From contig NC_061794.1 in NCBI RefSeq assembly GCF_021462225.1, positions 21,379,284-21,443,283 of the forward strand: DNA of 64,000 bases, written 5' to 3'. Made by a program: the position numbers and the translations under genes. The first letter of the stretch is position 1. Each line of letters starts with the position of its first letter. Positions 45,314 through 56,701 of this stretch are shown one piece after another. Below the pieces are notes generated by a model. The model searched no databases. It was not told where the DNA came from and saw nothing but the letters and a program-made list of their open reading frames with translations. This stretch comes from Girardinichthys multiradiatus. Taxonomy: Eukaryota > Chordata > Actinopteri > Cyprinodontiformes > Goodeidae.

Positions 45314-46074
45314 AGACTTGAGGTACCCAGGGCGGATCTCCCCAAAGCCTTGCCACCGCGGAGCTTTTTAACCACCTCGGTGACTTCAGCCTGGGTGATG
45401 AAAGAGTCCAACCCTGAGTCCCCAGCCTCTGTTTCCACCAGGGAATGCCTGAAGGCAGGATTGAGGAGATCCTCAAAGTACTCCTTCCATCGGCCAATAA
45501 TGTCCCCAGTCGAGGTCAGAAGCTCCCCACCCCTACTGTAAAGAGTGTTGGCGAAGCACTGCTTCCCCTTCCTGAGGCGCCGGACGGTTTGCCAGAATCG
45601 CTTCAGGGCCAACCGGTAGTCCTTCTCCATGGCCTCACCGAACTCCTCCCAGGTCCGAGTTTTTGCCTCTGCCACCGCCCGGGCCGCAGCACGCTTGGTC
45701 CCACAGTACCCGTCAGCCGCCTCAGGAGTCCCACAAGCCAACCACAGCCGATAGGACTCCTTCTTCAGCTTGATAGCGTCCCTTACTGCCGGTGTCCACC
45801 ACCGGGTTTGGGGATTGCCGCCGCGACAGGCACCGCAGACCTTACGGCCGCAGCTACGGGCGGCTGCATCGACAATAAATGCGGAGAACTTGGTCCACTC
45901 GGATTCTATGTCTCCAACATCCCTCGCAATCTGGTAAAAGCTCTCCCAGAGGTGAGAGTTGAATACATCCCTGGCCAAGGGGTCTGCCAGACAATCCCAG
46001 CAGACCCTCACTATGCGTTTGGGCCTGCCAAGTCTGTCCGGCTTTCCCCTCCCCCAGCGGATCCAACTCACCAC
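45286..46074 (-). pseudogene. LINE inter-domain (endonuclease-to-RT) segment
   Basis: A 262-codon frame bridging endonuclease and reverse transcriptase. It starts at VSWIRWGRGKPD, directly after the T-D-H-H catalytic block of the endonuclease. It continues through a helical spacer (SEWTKFSAFIVDAAARSCG, RWWTPAVRDAIKLKKESYR, RWKEYFEDLLNP) and ends at EVVKKLRGGKALG, the conserved K-A-P-G block before the polymerase. Compared with family members, about 7 bases are missing right after KALG, and the frame shifts into SALGTSSLW, an out-of-frame reading of the true EIRPGYLKSLD. Confidence 0.82.
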
Positions 46075-46084
46075 CAGGTGGTGA

Positions 46085-46786
46085 TCAGTGGACCCCTCTC
46101 TTCACCCGAGTGTCCAAAACATGCGGCTGAAGGTCTGATGATACGGCAACAAAGTCGATCATCGACCTCCTGCCTAGGGTGTCCTCGTGCCAAGTGCACT
46201 GATGGACACCCTTATGTTTGAACATGGTGTTCATTATGGACAATCCGTGACTAGCACAGAAGTCGAATAACAAAACACCGCTTGGATTCAGATCGGGGAG
46301 GCCATTCCTCCCAATCACGCCTCTCCACGTGTCACTGTCATTTCCCACATGGGCGTTGAAGTCCCCCAGCAGAATAATGGAGTCCCCAGGAGGGGCACTA
46401 TCCAGCACCCCCGACAGGGACGCCAAGAAGGCCGGGTACTCCGCACTACCACTCGGCCCGTAGGCCGAAATGATAGTCAGAGACCTCTCCCCAACCCGAA
46501 GGCGCAGGGATGTGACCCTCTCATCTACTGGGGTAAACCCCAACACGAGACGGCTGAGCTGGGGGGCAACAAGCAAACCCACACCAGCCCGCTGCCTCTC
46601 CCCGCGGGCCACTCCAGAGTAGAAGAGAGTCCAGCCCCTCTCAAGGAGATGGGTTCCAGAGCCCACGCTGTGCGTGGAGGCGAGCCCGACTATTTCTAGT
46701 CGATATCTCTCGACCTCCCGCACCAGCTCAGGCTCCTTCGACCCCAGCGAGGTGACATTCCACATCCCTAGAGCCAGCCTAAGCAC
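46085..46786 (-). pseudogene. LINE apurinic/apyrimidinic-type endonuclease (broken element)
   Basis: A 233-codon frame with the motifs of exonuclease-endonuclease-phosphatase nucleases. They are GMWNVTSL (Asn10), RYRLEIVGL (Glu31), [19 protein letters not shown] (Asp142, Asn144), [11 protein letters not shown] and RSMIDFVAV (Asp211). In LINEs this enzyme nicks target DNA to prime reverse transcription. After DTRVKRG a short deletion shifts the frame and creates a stop, so the last catalytic block (TDHHLV) falls in the next frame. Upstream, the same frame is open to 47104 except for one TGA at 46817-46819, suggesting that the original protein began near the ATG-ATG at about 47056. Confidence 0.87.
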
Positions 46787-46819
46787 CCGGGGATCGGGCC
46801 GCCGAGGTCTCCACCGTCA

Positions 46820-47056
46820 TCCGCCGCCCAATCCTCTTTGCACCCGTCCCTCACGGTTCCCACCGCAGGTGGTGGGCCCACAGAGAGATGGTCTCGGGTC
46901 CCTCATTCGGGCTTGGCCTGGCCGGGTCCCGTGAGGAGCAACCCGGCCACCAGGCGCTCTCCGACGAGTACCGACCCCAGGCCTGGCTCCAGGGTGGGAC
47001 CCCGGCTCCGCAGTACCGGGCGACGTCACGTGCCTCGATTCTGTAGTCATCATGAG
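46820..47056 (-). pseudogene. LINE 5' leader / N-terminal extension
   Basis: A GC-rich stretch starting at MMTTESRHVTSPGTAEPG, low-complexity in Gly, Pro and Arg, in frame with the endonuclease downstream but ending in a TGA. It could be the N-terminal extension of the LINE protein or untranslated leader that happens to be open. No zinc knuckle or coiled coil is visible. Confidence 0.5.
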
Positions 47057-47508
47057 GTAACAAATCAATATCTTTTTTTTTAATATCTTAATTGTGAGGG
47101 ACATCTGGAATATTCATTCAAATCTGGAAAAACATCAAATCTGATAAAAGTTGTGTGTTTGCTGGGTTGTGTAGACAATTATGTTTTTTACTGACGCAGG
47201 GCCTTTCAAGAACGATGCAGACAAATAGAAATATCTTAAAATGAAAATTGTTGGGTACAAAACAATGTATTTATCTTTTATTAACCATATTTTTGCTTTT
47301 ATTTTAATTTCATATTGAATAGGATCACACAGTGACATCCATTCAAAAGCAACTAGGGTGCCCCCATCCATTAAACTTGGCTAAATAAAGCATTTTGTTG
47401 TTGACAATGAATTAATCATTTTTTAATGAACCACAACAAAGTTCTACTGTATGCATTTTTTTTAAAATACGGCAACAGACTACATTTGTTAAGAAAATAT
47501 TGTGTGTT
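47057..47508. other. unassigned non-coding DNA
   Basis: AT-rich sequence between the LINE and the hAT-type miniature element. Nothing recognisable. Confidence 0.4.
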
Positions 47509-47516
47509 TAGTTGAG

Positions 47517-47713
47517 GGGTGCCCAGGTCCAGTCCATGAGAGCTACTATCCTGCAACTTTTTGATGCAGGATACTTCTTCAACCCACTGGGGCTGGTACA
47601 GGATGACCAAATGCTGTTGAGGGAACTCGACCATATGATTCAGGGGTGTTGGAGAAGGGGTTCATCTAAAAGTTGAATGGTAGTAGCTCTCAATGAATGG
47701 ACTTGGGTACCCC
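47517..47713. mobile_element. hAT-type miniature transposon (palindromic)
   Basis: This 197-bp element has long imperfect inverted arms: GGGTGCCCAGGTCCAGTCCA on the left pairs with the right arm ending TGGACTTGGGTACCCC. AGAGCTACTATCCTGCAACT is mirrored by AAAAGTTGAATGGTAGTAGC. The flanks are TAGTTGAG (47509-47516) and TGGTTGAG (47714-47721), an 8-bp target duplication with one mismatch, as produced by hAT elements. It has no coding capacity. Confidence 0.7.
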
Positions 47714-47947
47714 TGGTTGAGTTTATTGCTCAGCAGGTAAAAATTAAACATTTCACACAAAAATGTTTTTGCACTTTCAGTCTGAAAAAAACATTAAAAA
47801 GTTGTGTCCCGTCAGTACTTTAAACTTGACACTTTCTGGCCCCATGGCAAATAGTTTGAACACCACTGCATTAATATGTGTTGAACTACACATCCTAATG
47901 GTTGTTGTTATAGCAAAATATTTTCAAGTTAGAATTTTTTTTTTATT

Positions 47948-48110
47948 TGCGACACTAGTGGCCTTTATTTTTCTCTGTTTTTCGACAGTAGGCTGACAGA
48001 AAACGGGTGGAGAGAAGGGGAAGACATGCAGCAAAGGTTACCTGGGCCAGGAGCTGAACCCACGACACGCTGCGGTTGAGAACTGCGGACTCTGAATACT
48101 GATCCCCAAA
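47948..48110 (-). repeat. tRNA-derived SINE
   Basis: On the minus strand a tRNA-like head has the B-box-like GTGGGTTCAGCTCC, followed by TTTGCTGCATGTCTTCCCC, CACCCGTTTTCTGTCAGCCT and AATAAAGGCCACTAGTGTCG. This order is that of a common teleost SINE. A 3' part of the same family lies at 33165-33252. Confidence 0.62.
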
Positions 48111-48339
48111 GTGAGAGATATTTGTCTTTGGTGTTGGACAAGCAATGATTAACAGTAATACCAAAAGCACAACTCCAAACTAGACATCAAAGTGGTTGTT
48201 GTCCCACTAAAATTGTGTTAGCTGAAAAAAACATGCACATTTGTGTGTTGGGAGGTGAAACTCTGACCCTTTTGTTTATAAATGTTTCATTGAAAATATG
48301 TGCTTTTAGGGGCTCCCCTTACTACACTGAAATAATGGA

Positions 48340-50345
48340 CTTGTGTCTTTACTTGTCCTGTTAGATCTCAGTGCTGCATTTGATACAGTCGATCACAATA
48401 TTCTCTTAGAAAGGCTGAAAAGGCTAAAAAGAAACTGCTTAGTCAATCACTTAACCTGGATGGTATTAAATTGACCTCCAATAATAAAGTAAAAAACCTC
48501 GGTGTTATTTTTGACCATGACATGTCATTTAAATCCCATATTAAACAGGTTTCTAGGGTTTCCTTCTTTCATCTCCAGAACATTGGCAAAATTAGAAATA
48601 TCCTATCCAGGAGTGACGCTGAAAAACTAGTCCATGCATTTGTTACTTCAAGGTTGGACTATTGTAATTCGCTACCATCAGGATATTCACAAAATGCAGT
48701 TAAAAGTCTTCAGCTGATTCAAAATGCTGCAGCAAGAGTTCTGATGAAAATTAAAAAGGGAGATCATATTTCCCCTACTTTAGCTTCCCTTCATTGGCTC
48801 CTTGTTAAATCCAGAATAGAATTTAAAATTCTCCTCCTCACATATAAAGCCCTTAATGATCTAGCTCCATCATACATCAGAGATCTGATTGTTCCATATG
48901 TTCCTAACAGAGCACTTCGTTCTCAGACTGCAGGTTTACTGGTGGTTCCTAGAGTCTCTAGAAGTAGAATGGGAGGCAGATCCTTTAGTTATCAGGCTCC
49001 TCTCCTGTGGAACCAACTCCCAGCTTTACTTTTAAGGCTAGGCTTAAAACTTTCCTTTTTGATAAAGCTTATAGTTAGAGTGGCTTAGGTTATCCTGAGC
49101 TATCTTTCTTATTTTTACCTCTGTCTTCTTCCCTCCATGTTGGATGGAGTAAGGGGGAGTCAGGTTTAGCCTAAACCGGCTCAGTTATGGTTGAGGTGCA
49201 AACACACCCTCCATTTCTGCTACCTGTATGACCCCTTCTCTTTTCCAATGGTTATAATCAGTCTGACAGAGAGAGGTATCCCGATCGTTGTGGTTTTTAG
49301 TATAACAATGGCCATCAGTGGGCTCTAGATGGATAAACTGTCTACTTTTAAGGCTAGGCTTAAAACTTTCCTTTTTGATAAAGCTTATAGTTAGAGTGGC
49401 TTAGGTTATCCTGAGCTATCTCTGTAGTTATGCTGCTATAGGCTTAGGCTGCTGGAGGACATAATGACCACTTTCACCCTCTTCGCTACGTTCTCACACT
49501 ACTCTCCAATTTTGCATTATTTGCTGTTATTTCAGCTTTTAACCTTGTTCTCTCTTTTCTCTTCCTAGAAGCTACACCTGGCCTGGCTCTGTGTCTGCCT
49601 GTGACACCTTTCTGGAGAGGGGCATCGTCCAAGCTTCTGCTGGCAACAGCTTAATGCTCACCCTCTACCGATGATCCACATGGCCCTGTCTTTCAGCGTT
49701 TAACCCTTTCTCTCTCCTAGACATGGCAATTGACTGAGCTTCTACTGTGACTAACTCTATGTGCTCTCTTTCACACTAACCTTGAAAACTGGCTCAGAGT
49801 TTATCTGTTCTTTCTTTCAAGGTGAAACGACTAAAGGAGCTACATCCAGTAACATTCACTTTTCCTTCCCATAGAAAGGACTCCTGGATCAGTGCTTCTT
49901 TGTTCTCTTTGTGTCTCTGCTTTGTTCTTTCAAACCCCCAGTCGGTCGTGGCAGATGGCCGCTCATACTGAGCCTGGTTCTGCTGGAGGTTTCTTCCTGT
50001 TAAAAGGGAGTTTTTCCTCTCCACTGTCGCTACATGCATGCTCAGTATGAGGGATTGCTGCAAAGTCAACGCCAGTGACTGTCCACTGTCTCTACTTGCT
50101 CATCCTGGAGGAGGGAATGCTGCAAGTCTCTGACTTGATGCAATCTGCTGGGTCTCCTTAGACAGAAAAACTTTTTATCCAATTTTAATAAATAACTGAA
50201 TCAGACTGCACTGTTCAATGGTTAGGATTAATTGGAATGTATGTACCTGACTGTTGTGAAGTGCCTTGAGACGACATGTGTTATGAATTGACGCTATATA
50301 AATAAACTGAATTGAATTGAACTGAATTGAATTGAACTGAACAAC
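48340..50345 (+). mobile_element. L2-type LINE, internally deleted
   Basis: It contains reverse-transcriptase motif A, then the C-terminal region, then a long 3' UTR with known L2-type words (GGTCGTGGCAGATGGCCGCT, GGTTTCTTCCTGTTAAAAGG, GTGCCTTGAGACGACATGTG, CGCTATATAAATAAACTGAA). It ends in a (GAATT/GAACT) tail at 50306-50342. A 78-bp segment at 49028-49105 recurs exactly at 49344-49421. The 5' part, including the endonuclease, is missing. Confidence 0.82.
48355..49088 (+). pseudogene. L2-type LINE reverse transcriptase remnant
   Basis: The first part encodes LVLLDLSAAFDTVDHNILLE, the motif A block of L2/CR1-group reverse transcriptases with its catalytic Asp. The sequence then skips motifs B-D and resumes near 48471 in a 205-codon frame: VKNLGVIFDHDMSFKSHIKQ, LVHAFVTSRLDYCNSLPSG, LQLIQNAAARVL, LASLHWLLVKSRIEFKILLL, YKALNDLAPSYI and SFSYQAPLLWNQLPALLL. 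These are the conserved C-terminal blocks. The YADD motif is absent, so it cannot polymerise. An in-frame TAA separates the two parts. Confidence 0.82.
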
Positions 50346-53300
50346 TATCCCTATCCCTGATAAACATAGAGTTGAGGGGCCAGGATGAAATGGGTTTCAA
50401 CTTAGAATTCACAGAGGATTATTACTTGAAATGCAAAGTCACTGCTGCAGAGCCAGCAAATCACAGTCAATTAGGAACCCTTTAAACTTACAAGTCAAGC
50501 ATCACTTGTGCTGTCCATAAAGAGTTTTATGAATAGAAGCAGTCACAGTGGTTACATTTACCAAAAATGTTGCTCAAGACAAAAAAAAAAAGAAGCGTTT
50601 TCAGCTTTTCTGTGATACAAAAGAAAGGGTAGTAAAGGTTCAGCGGGTTGCATGTTTGAACCAATTCCATCATTTCATCAGAATCACACTTTTAGCTTAT
50701 TCTGGGAAATAAACAGTTCAGGCCCGTTTTCCAAATTTTTTGTGTCAGTTTTCTGTTTTCTGCTAACGAATTGTCACTAATATGTACTGGAATGCCATGT
50801 GAACGGACAGTTTGATTGGCCACGACGAACTTAATGATGTATACCAAATGTGGGGGGACAGCTTCTAAGCAAATATTTTTGTAGACAAACATAGCTGTTG
50901 ACAACATTTTCCACCCAGTTTACCATTTCTGTCAGGCTGAAAATCTAAAATTAAGGACAAATTTATTTTGCCTAGGTAACGCATCCGTTAACAACTCAAG
51001 TCATATTAGCATTTAGCTGCAATTGGTCCGATTGTGAGAGCACATTATTAAAAGATGGCACTTAGCGAGTGGAAGATAATAATTAAAAGAAAAACAGAAT
51101 TCTTGCATGTACGCATTTGGAGGAAACAAATCTGTGCAGCTTAGTTTCTTTCACCCAATTAAAGAAAACATCACATGTGATCTATTTAATACAAATGCAT
51201 CCAGTTATTTTATGAGAAATTTGTTGTGTTGTGCACAAAGCAGTGTTTTTAGGTTAATTTGTGCCACTGTGTCTTCCTGTGAGCAGACCACAGTCATCTT
51301 TAAATGGCTTCATTTAAAATGCAATTTGATTATCTGCCAAATTGCCACGTCTTTCCTGCAGCAGCTTGGGGACGGGGGTAAAAATTTTAATTAGCATTTG
51401 TGCATAAAAGAGAAGTCTTTGTAGCTATGCATTTGAACATGGCATCCCAAAATGACCAACACTTTCAAAGAGTCATCACCCAAATGATTTCAAACTAATA
51501 GATCCAAAGGGAGAAGATCAGTCCTAGCACCGAATGGGTGGGAGAATCACAGAGGTCTTCAGTGTTGCAATGAAAAAAAGGACCCACAGGACATGGTATG
51601 TTTAAATAATCCAAAACTTTTCTTTAATCATAGTTTAGAAAATTGGCTGGGACCTTCAACGGGAGACAGCTGCTCTGCCCCAGAGCCATTTAATGAGATT
51701 CACTGAGGGTCTCCCCTAAAATATTTACGCTGTCCCATGGCCCTGCAATATTGTCTTAGAATGGGGAGATAAGAGCCAAGGAGGTGTGTTGAAGTTCTCC
51801 TAATCAATTTACTAATTACTGAAGCAGCAATAGGAGAGAGGAGAAAGTCCCTTCTGGCAAGCTGTATTCTAATAAATGCTGAAAAATTTATTTACTCTCT
51901 TAGCCAAGAGGAATTGTGAAGTGGGATTACAGCATAGAGCTGATTGAGACAGAGCAGTGATGTGGTTAAGGTCGCAGTTAAAGGAGCAAGGAGAGGTCTC
52001 CAAACATACAAGGATCTCTCAGGACCTCCACCTTTGCATCTGCTCAGGGAACAAAGATAGCAAGCTCTTACAGACTTGGCATGAAAAGACCTGACTGCTA
52101 CGGCTTACACATCAACAAATATTCATGAGACTTGTGGCTTTTGCATAATAAAACAGGTCAAAGTGAGAGTTTTAGTATCCAGCACACAGCCGTGATCCTA
52201 AAACCAAAACAAAAAATATGATTATAATGTGTGGTTCTTCAAATTGTTTTATCGTATGAGCAGAGGGCAGGAGGTCTAGACATTACACCAGACGTTAGGG
52301 TTGGGAGTATGAAGTCACCTCTGGGGCCTCTGGCACAGGCTGACCTCCTTTTCACAACCTCTAAGACTGAGGGCCACCCTGAACCTGTCACAGGACAAAG
52401 CCCACATCTACCCTGGGGTTGAGGGCAAAAGTCGCTCCACCTTTTCACTGCCACATTATCTGTAAAAGCCTTCCATCTTCAAGGTGTGCAGCCAATAGCA
52501 TGCTGCAAGGATTGAGGCCGATCAAAGAGCAGCATGAACTTAGTGTTCACAGGGCATCACCATCAGCTAATCACATGATGCAACAGCAAAAACAGCAGGA
52601 CCCTTCAAAATTTTGCCTTCATAACATCTGGAGATGACAAGTTTTTCAAAGTTACGGTGTCAAAACCACAAAAACTCTAAATAGATTTTACTATAAATTA
52701 CTGGATTCTCTTCGGCTGTACAGACCATAGAGGGCCACAGTGCCCCTCTTTCCCAACTGTTGATGAATGTTGCTAGTTGACTAGCTTAAAAATGTCTGTC
52801 GTACTTTCCCTGGATTATAGAAAGACAGAAATTGTTTTGTAGCACGAAACATGGATGTTCACGACATGGAAACTAAAGAGCGCCACCCATTAAGCGTATT
52901 AAGGTAGTGCCGTTTTAAAACAACAACTACCTAAGAGTGGCATGTCTGTTCAGCAACAGACTGCAGGCCTGTTACTGAAGCAGATAGCCAAGCCAAATAT
53001 ACCAGCATGTTAAACTCCCAGACTTACTAAACTATATTCTGCACAGTAAGCATTTTTACTTAAAATGACTCTTACCAAGTATTTTTTTCAACATTTTGGT
53101 TTAAATATGCATCTAAATCAAAAATGCTATGCATTTATTTTATAGGTGATTAGCAACCAATTAAAATAAAACTTTTTGCAGCAGTCGACATACAGTAATT
53201 GATGCTTTTATGTTTAAAAAAAAAGCAACTAGATTATATTAAACATTTGTGTTTTTAGATTTTTTAGTAAACATTGCAAAACCCTGGTATTTTTTAGCAG

Positions 53301-55985
53301 TATAAGATCCCGGGGATGGATATCTTATAAAATAAAATACTGCAATATTTCTAATTAAAGCAAAGCCTTTTTTGCAAAGCTCTAACTATTCGATGTGAGC
53401 ACGTGGCTCATACATCTAAGTTTTCTTTATGCACCTTGGATATGAAGCAGAATGGTTAAAGTTTGGCACCCTGTGGTAGTTATATATAAGACCTTCGGGT
53501 TGTTTTGACAGGGGTCTGGCAGACTTGGTTACAAAAGCACTAAAGAAGCCCCCAGCAATTTCAAATCATTTATGTCACAGCATTTTTGGTTATTTGCAGG
53601 AAAAATTGAGAAAGTTACAAAAACTAGGCAGACGACACAAAGGATTTGTTAGCAGCCTGAGAAAACAGCAACCTGCTAACCAACAAGACTAAAATTAGCA
53701 CATTCTTTGGAGTCTCCTATCATTGCCTAATGAAAGGGCTATTTCAGTTTTTTAATGAGTCTGGACTGAAGATGAATCTCTAGCTTAAAATCTGAAATAT
53801 CAAATCAAAACTGGACAATCCTGCACTGAACAGGGATTTTTTTAAAAGGAGAGTTTTCAATGTTTTTTAGCATTAGGACTGCCTTAGTATTAGACATTAT
53901 TAGTATTAGAATGGACTAATAAATTCTGGACTGAACTGTCCTACAGTAATTACAAACTCATAAAAAAAGTTTCTGATATGTTTAAAAATGCGGATCTTTA
54001 TTTTTCTCAATGGGCCCACACCTATAACTCACACAGTTTTCCCTCAATAAAACATAAAAAGTCAGAAATACGTATTTGTAGTTTCCATGTTTCCTTAGTG
54101 AGCTTGTTTCCTTTAATCCCACAGTCTCTCTGGTGCGACCATGAACACGGATCTAAGCGCATTTTCCTCTGGGAATTGCGGCAAAAACAAAAACACAAAA
54201 AAATCTGTTGCTGTGACAATTTGTTCCCTCTCACCTCAACGCACGCCAGTCACAATGGACCGGTGTGTGTGGGATTTGTGTTCACATCACCATGGCGATG
54301 GCTCTCTTGTCTTCCAAGGCTCCCCGGAGGGCCGAGGATGGTTGGTGATGGGGTGGAGGGGTCGGTTGCAAACGTTGCTGCAACCAAATTTAAGTCAAAT
54401 GGTAAGAATCATGAATAAGACTTGTTTCTATTGATCACTGTTCTTTGTAGCTTGAAAGAAGAAGCAGGGCTAAGAGTGTAAAACACATAATAGAACTCAA
54501 TATAAGGCTGAGAAACTGACAGCAGAGTATTCAACTGTCTTTGATATGTTGCAAGAAAAACTTTTTGCCGCCTTTAACAGTGGGAAAAATGGAACAAAGT
54601 TTTTTGGAGCATGTTTACATGACATAAATATACAAACATGGTATTAAACAGAGCAAGACAAAAGGTACACTCATTGTACATCATTGAATGACTGAAGTTT
54701 CTTTTCTGACTGGTGTCCCACTTGAGCAAAAAAGAAAGGCCCACACACTCAAAAACATTTCTACAGTTAGTGTTTGGCAAAATCTCAACTTGTCTGTCAG
54801 GTTTACCCAATTTTCAGTGAGAATTAAACAAAAAAATATATATTTCAGCAAAGGAACACAACTCTATTAAACGCTCTGACTTTTTATATCTTTCACTCTC
54901 TCTGACCAGAACTTTGCATAAACCATTAATTAAGACATTAGGCTGAAATCATATCTTATCCTGCAGATGATGCCTTGCTATGTTGGTATGATCAAAACAG
55001 TGTTTGTATTGCCCGTGGATGCATGCCAAAGGGTTTCTTGTTTTAAATCAACCACCATTCTTCTAGTTTAGAGCTCAGCAAGCGAAAGAAATTAACGCAT
55101 TGTGGGTTTCTCTCCTGAGAATATTACTAGACCTTGAATTAGACTTCTTCTTGTATACAGTTAGATTTAATGTTATCTAATCTTTTAAAATTCTCCTTCC
55201 CTATATACCTAAACTAGAGGGTTTGAAAAAATAACAGATTCAGTTTTGGAACACAACTTTCTTTGTGATCAGCACCTGATGCCCTTACATGAGGTAATGT
55301 CTGTAAGCTTTTCTATTTATGACTAAGAAGCGAGGATTGATGGACTGAGCAGAGGTTCTATCATCATCACAATATCATGGAGCACAATATTAACATCAGA
55401 AAAAGCTGCATGTAAGGCAATAACTATTTATACAATGCAAAGCTTTTATTTTCAACATGCCCCTAACATATTGAGTGATTCTGGTTTTTTAAAAAGAATG
55501 AAAGAGGGCATTAAGATGTTCTGGTAAATTCATTAAGAAAACTGCGTTGCCATGTTGCCAAGTTGTTTCATTGCCAAAATATCAGCTGTAGGCAGATGCA
55601 AGGATTTCAATAAAACCATGTTGCTGGAATGGAACTCTAACCAACATGTTACCTGGGGTCAGTATTTGCAATAAACTGCAGAAAGCAGAAAGACATTAGC
55701 ACTGTTTATTTAGGCATTTGTTAATTTAGCTCAAGTGATATTGTCATTGTGACACTCACCAAAGTTACTGCTATCACACCTTTTCCTATTATTATGCAAT
55801 GTTATGAAGTAAGATATATTTTATGGTTCTACAACAATTTCCCGGTTCAAAAAACACACAGAAGAGGTACATAGAATATAGTTTTGTTTAAGTTTTTGTG
55901 GCTAGAAGCCATTATAACACAAAAATGTGTCTTTAATATTGTTTTTTTTCTTTGCATCCTGTTCAGGGATATTGTATTTTTTTCC
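50346..55985. other. unassigned non-coding DNA
   Basis: No gene recognised. The 146- and 97-codon frames at 53978-54434 overlap in different frames of the same strand and show no motif. The segment 51640-51990 is repeat-free and balanced in composition, a candidate conserved element. Short homopolymers only. Confidence 0.4.
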
Positions 55986-56125
55986 ATCGAAATCCATTCA
56001 TCCATTCTTGTCTATACCTGCTTATCCTTGCAGGGTCATGGGGGGGGCTGGTGCCTAATATCATTAAGTAATAGTAATATAATCTACAGCGGTCACTGGG
56101 CAGGTTGCAAGTCCATCACAGGGGT
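55985..56125 (-). repeat. SINE 3' half
   Basis: On the minus strand: CCTGTGATGGACTTGCAACC, TGCCCAGTGACCGCTGTAGA, AGGCACCAGCCCCCCCCATG, CTGCAAGGATAAGCAGGTAT and a short GGATGAATGGAT tail. This is the 3' half of the same SINE family as 41380 and 43822. Confidence 0.62.
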
Positions 56126-56180
56126 CCAAAAAAAATATTCTTTTATCCTTCTTTGGGGTCTTTTGTGGATTTTTAAGTAA

Positions 56181-56700
56181 TTGTTCACATTACTTCAGAT
56201 AATTTTTAACAATCGGGAAAGTCGTTTACATCCAGGAGTTTTCTTAAGCTCAACAAATTTATGGAATGACATAAAATCCATGACAGGTTTAGGAGGTTTA
56301 GAACAACATAGGGCACAGAAACTGGATAATAAAAAAGTAAGTTTAAAGCCTGTTTCCCTTTTAATTCAAATGGGCACTGTAAGGTCTTTAACAGAAAACA
56401 TGGAATATTTCAAAACTCTCCAGCAACACATTGGAAATACAGGAAAAGTAGGATGTTTTGATTCCAGAAGAATATTCGACATTCAAACATCTCTCCATCC
56501 AGAATACCAAATGGGCAAACAAAGGCTGCAGACAAAGCAGCATAAGAGTAAAGAAAGAATGACTGCAAGGAGCACTGAAAATAAATGTGGAGCATCCCGG
56601 AGATGTATCAGTATTATTAACATATCTACCAAGAGGCTTTGCAGTTTTTGTTGTGATTGCTCCGATTTACATAACCAACTCAGTTGATTCCAGGTCATCT
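56181..56700 (+). pseudogene. LINE endonuclease N-terminal fragment (Rex1/CR1-like), rearranged
   Basis: The 168-codon frame contains GTVRSLTENMEYFKTLQQHI, resembling the N-terminal strand of LINE apurinic endonucleases (G-N-V-R-S-L..K..EL). In another frame, near 56630-56690, YLPRGFAVFVVIAPIYI resembles the YLPREFT.V.V..VYIPP block of CR1/Rex1-type endonucleases. The segment between them is shortened, and no catalytic Asp/His blocks follow. The preceding LWNDIKSMTG might be from the spacer region of a similar element, implying rearrangement. The clade assignment is tentative. Confidence 0.5.
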
Positions 56701-56701
56701 A

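Larger units (their letters stand above)
43999..47056 (-). mobile_element. near full-length RTE-clade (Rex3-like) LINE
   Basis: Read on the minus strand from about 47056: a GC-rich leader beginning ATGATGACTACAGAATCG, then an apurinic/apyrimidinic-type endonuclease, a spacer domain, a reverse transcriptase and a short (ACGAGT)n tail (43999-44019). Order and size (about 3.06 kb) fit RTE-clade LINEs. The protein sequence matches what I know of the teleost Rex3 group, although Rex3 is usually described with a GATG-type tail. Coding is broken by a stop at 46817-46819, a frameshift near 46080 and another near 45330. There is also a coding deletion near the C-terminus. It is therefore a defective but comparatively recent copy. 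Confidence 0.85.

Noticed and set aside
45445..46221. 258-codon plus-strand frame across the LINE, plus others at 44219-45159
   Set aside because: Antisense shadows of the GC-rich LINE coding region, with no motifs.
53978..54434. 146- and 97-codon overlapping frames
   Set aside because: They occupy two frames of the same strand with no motif. GGTAAGA at the end is a weak donor-like word only.
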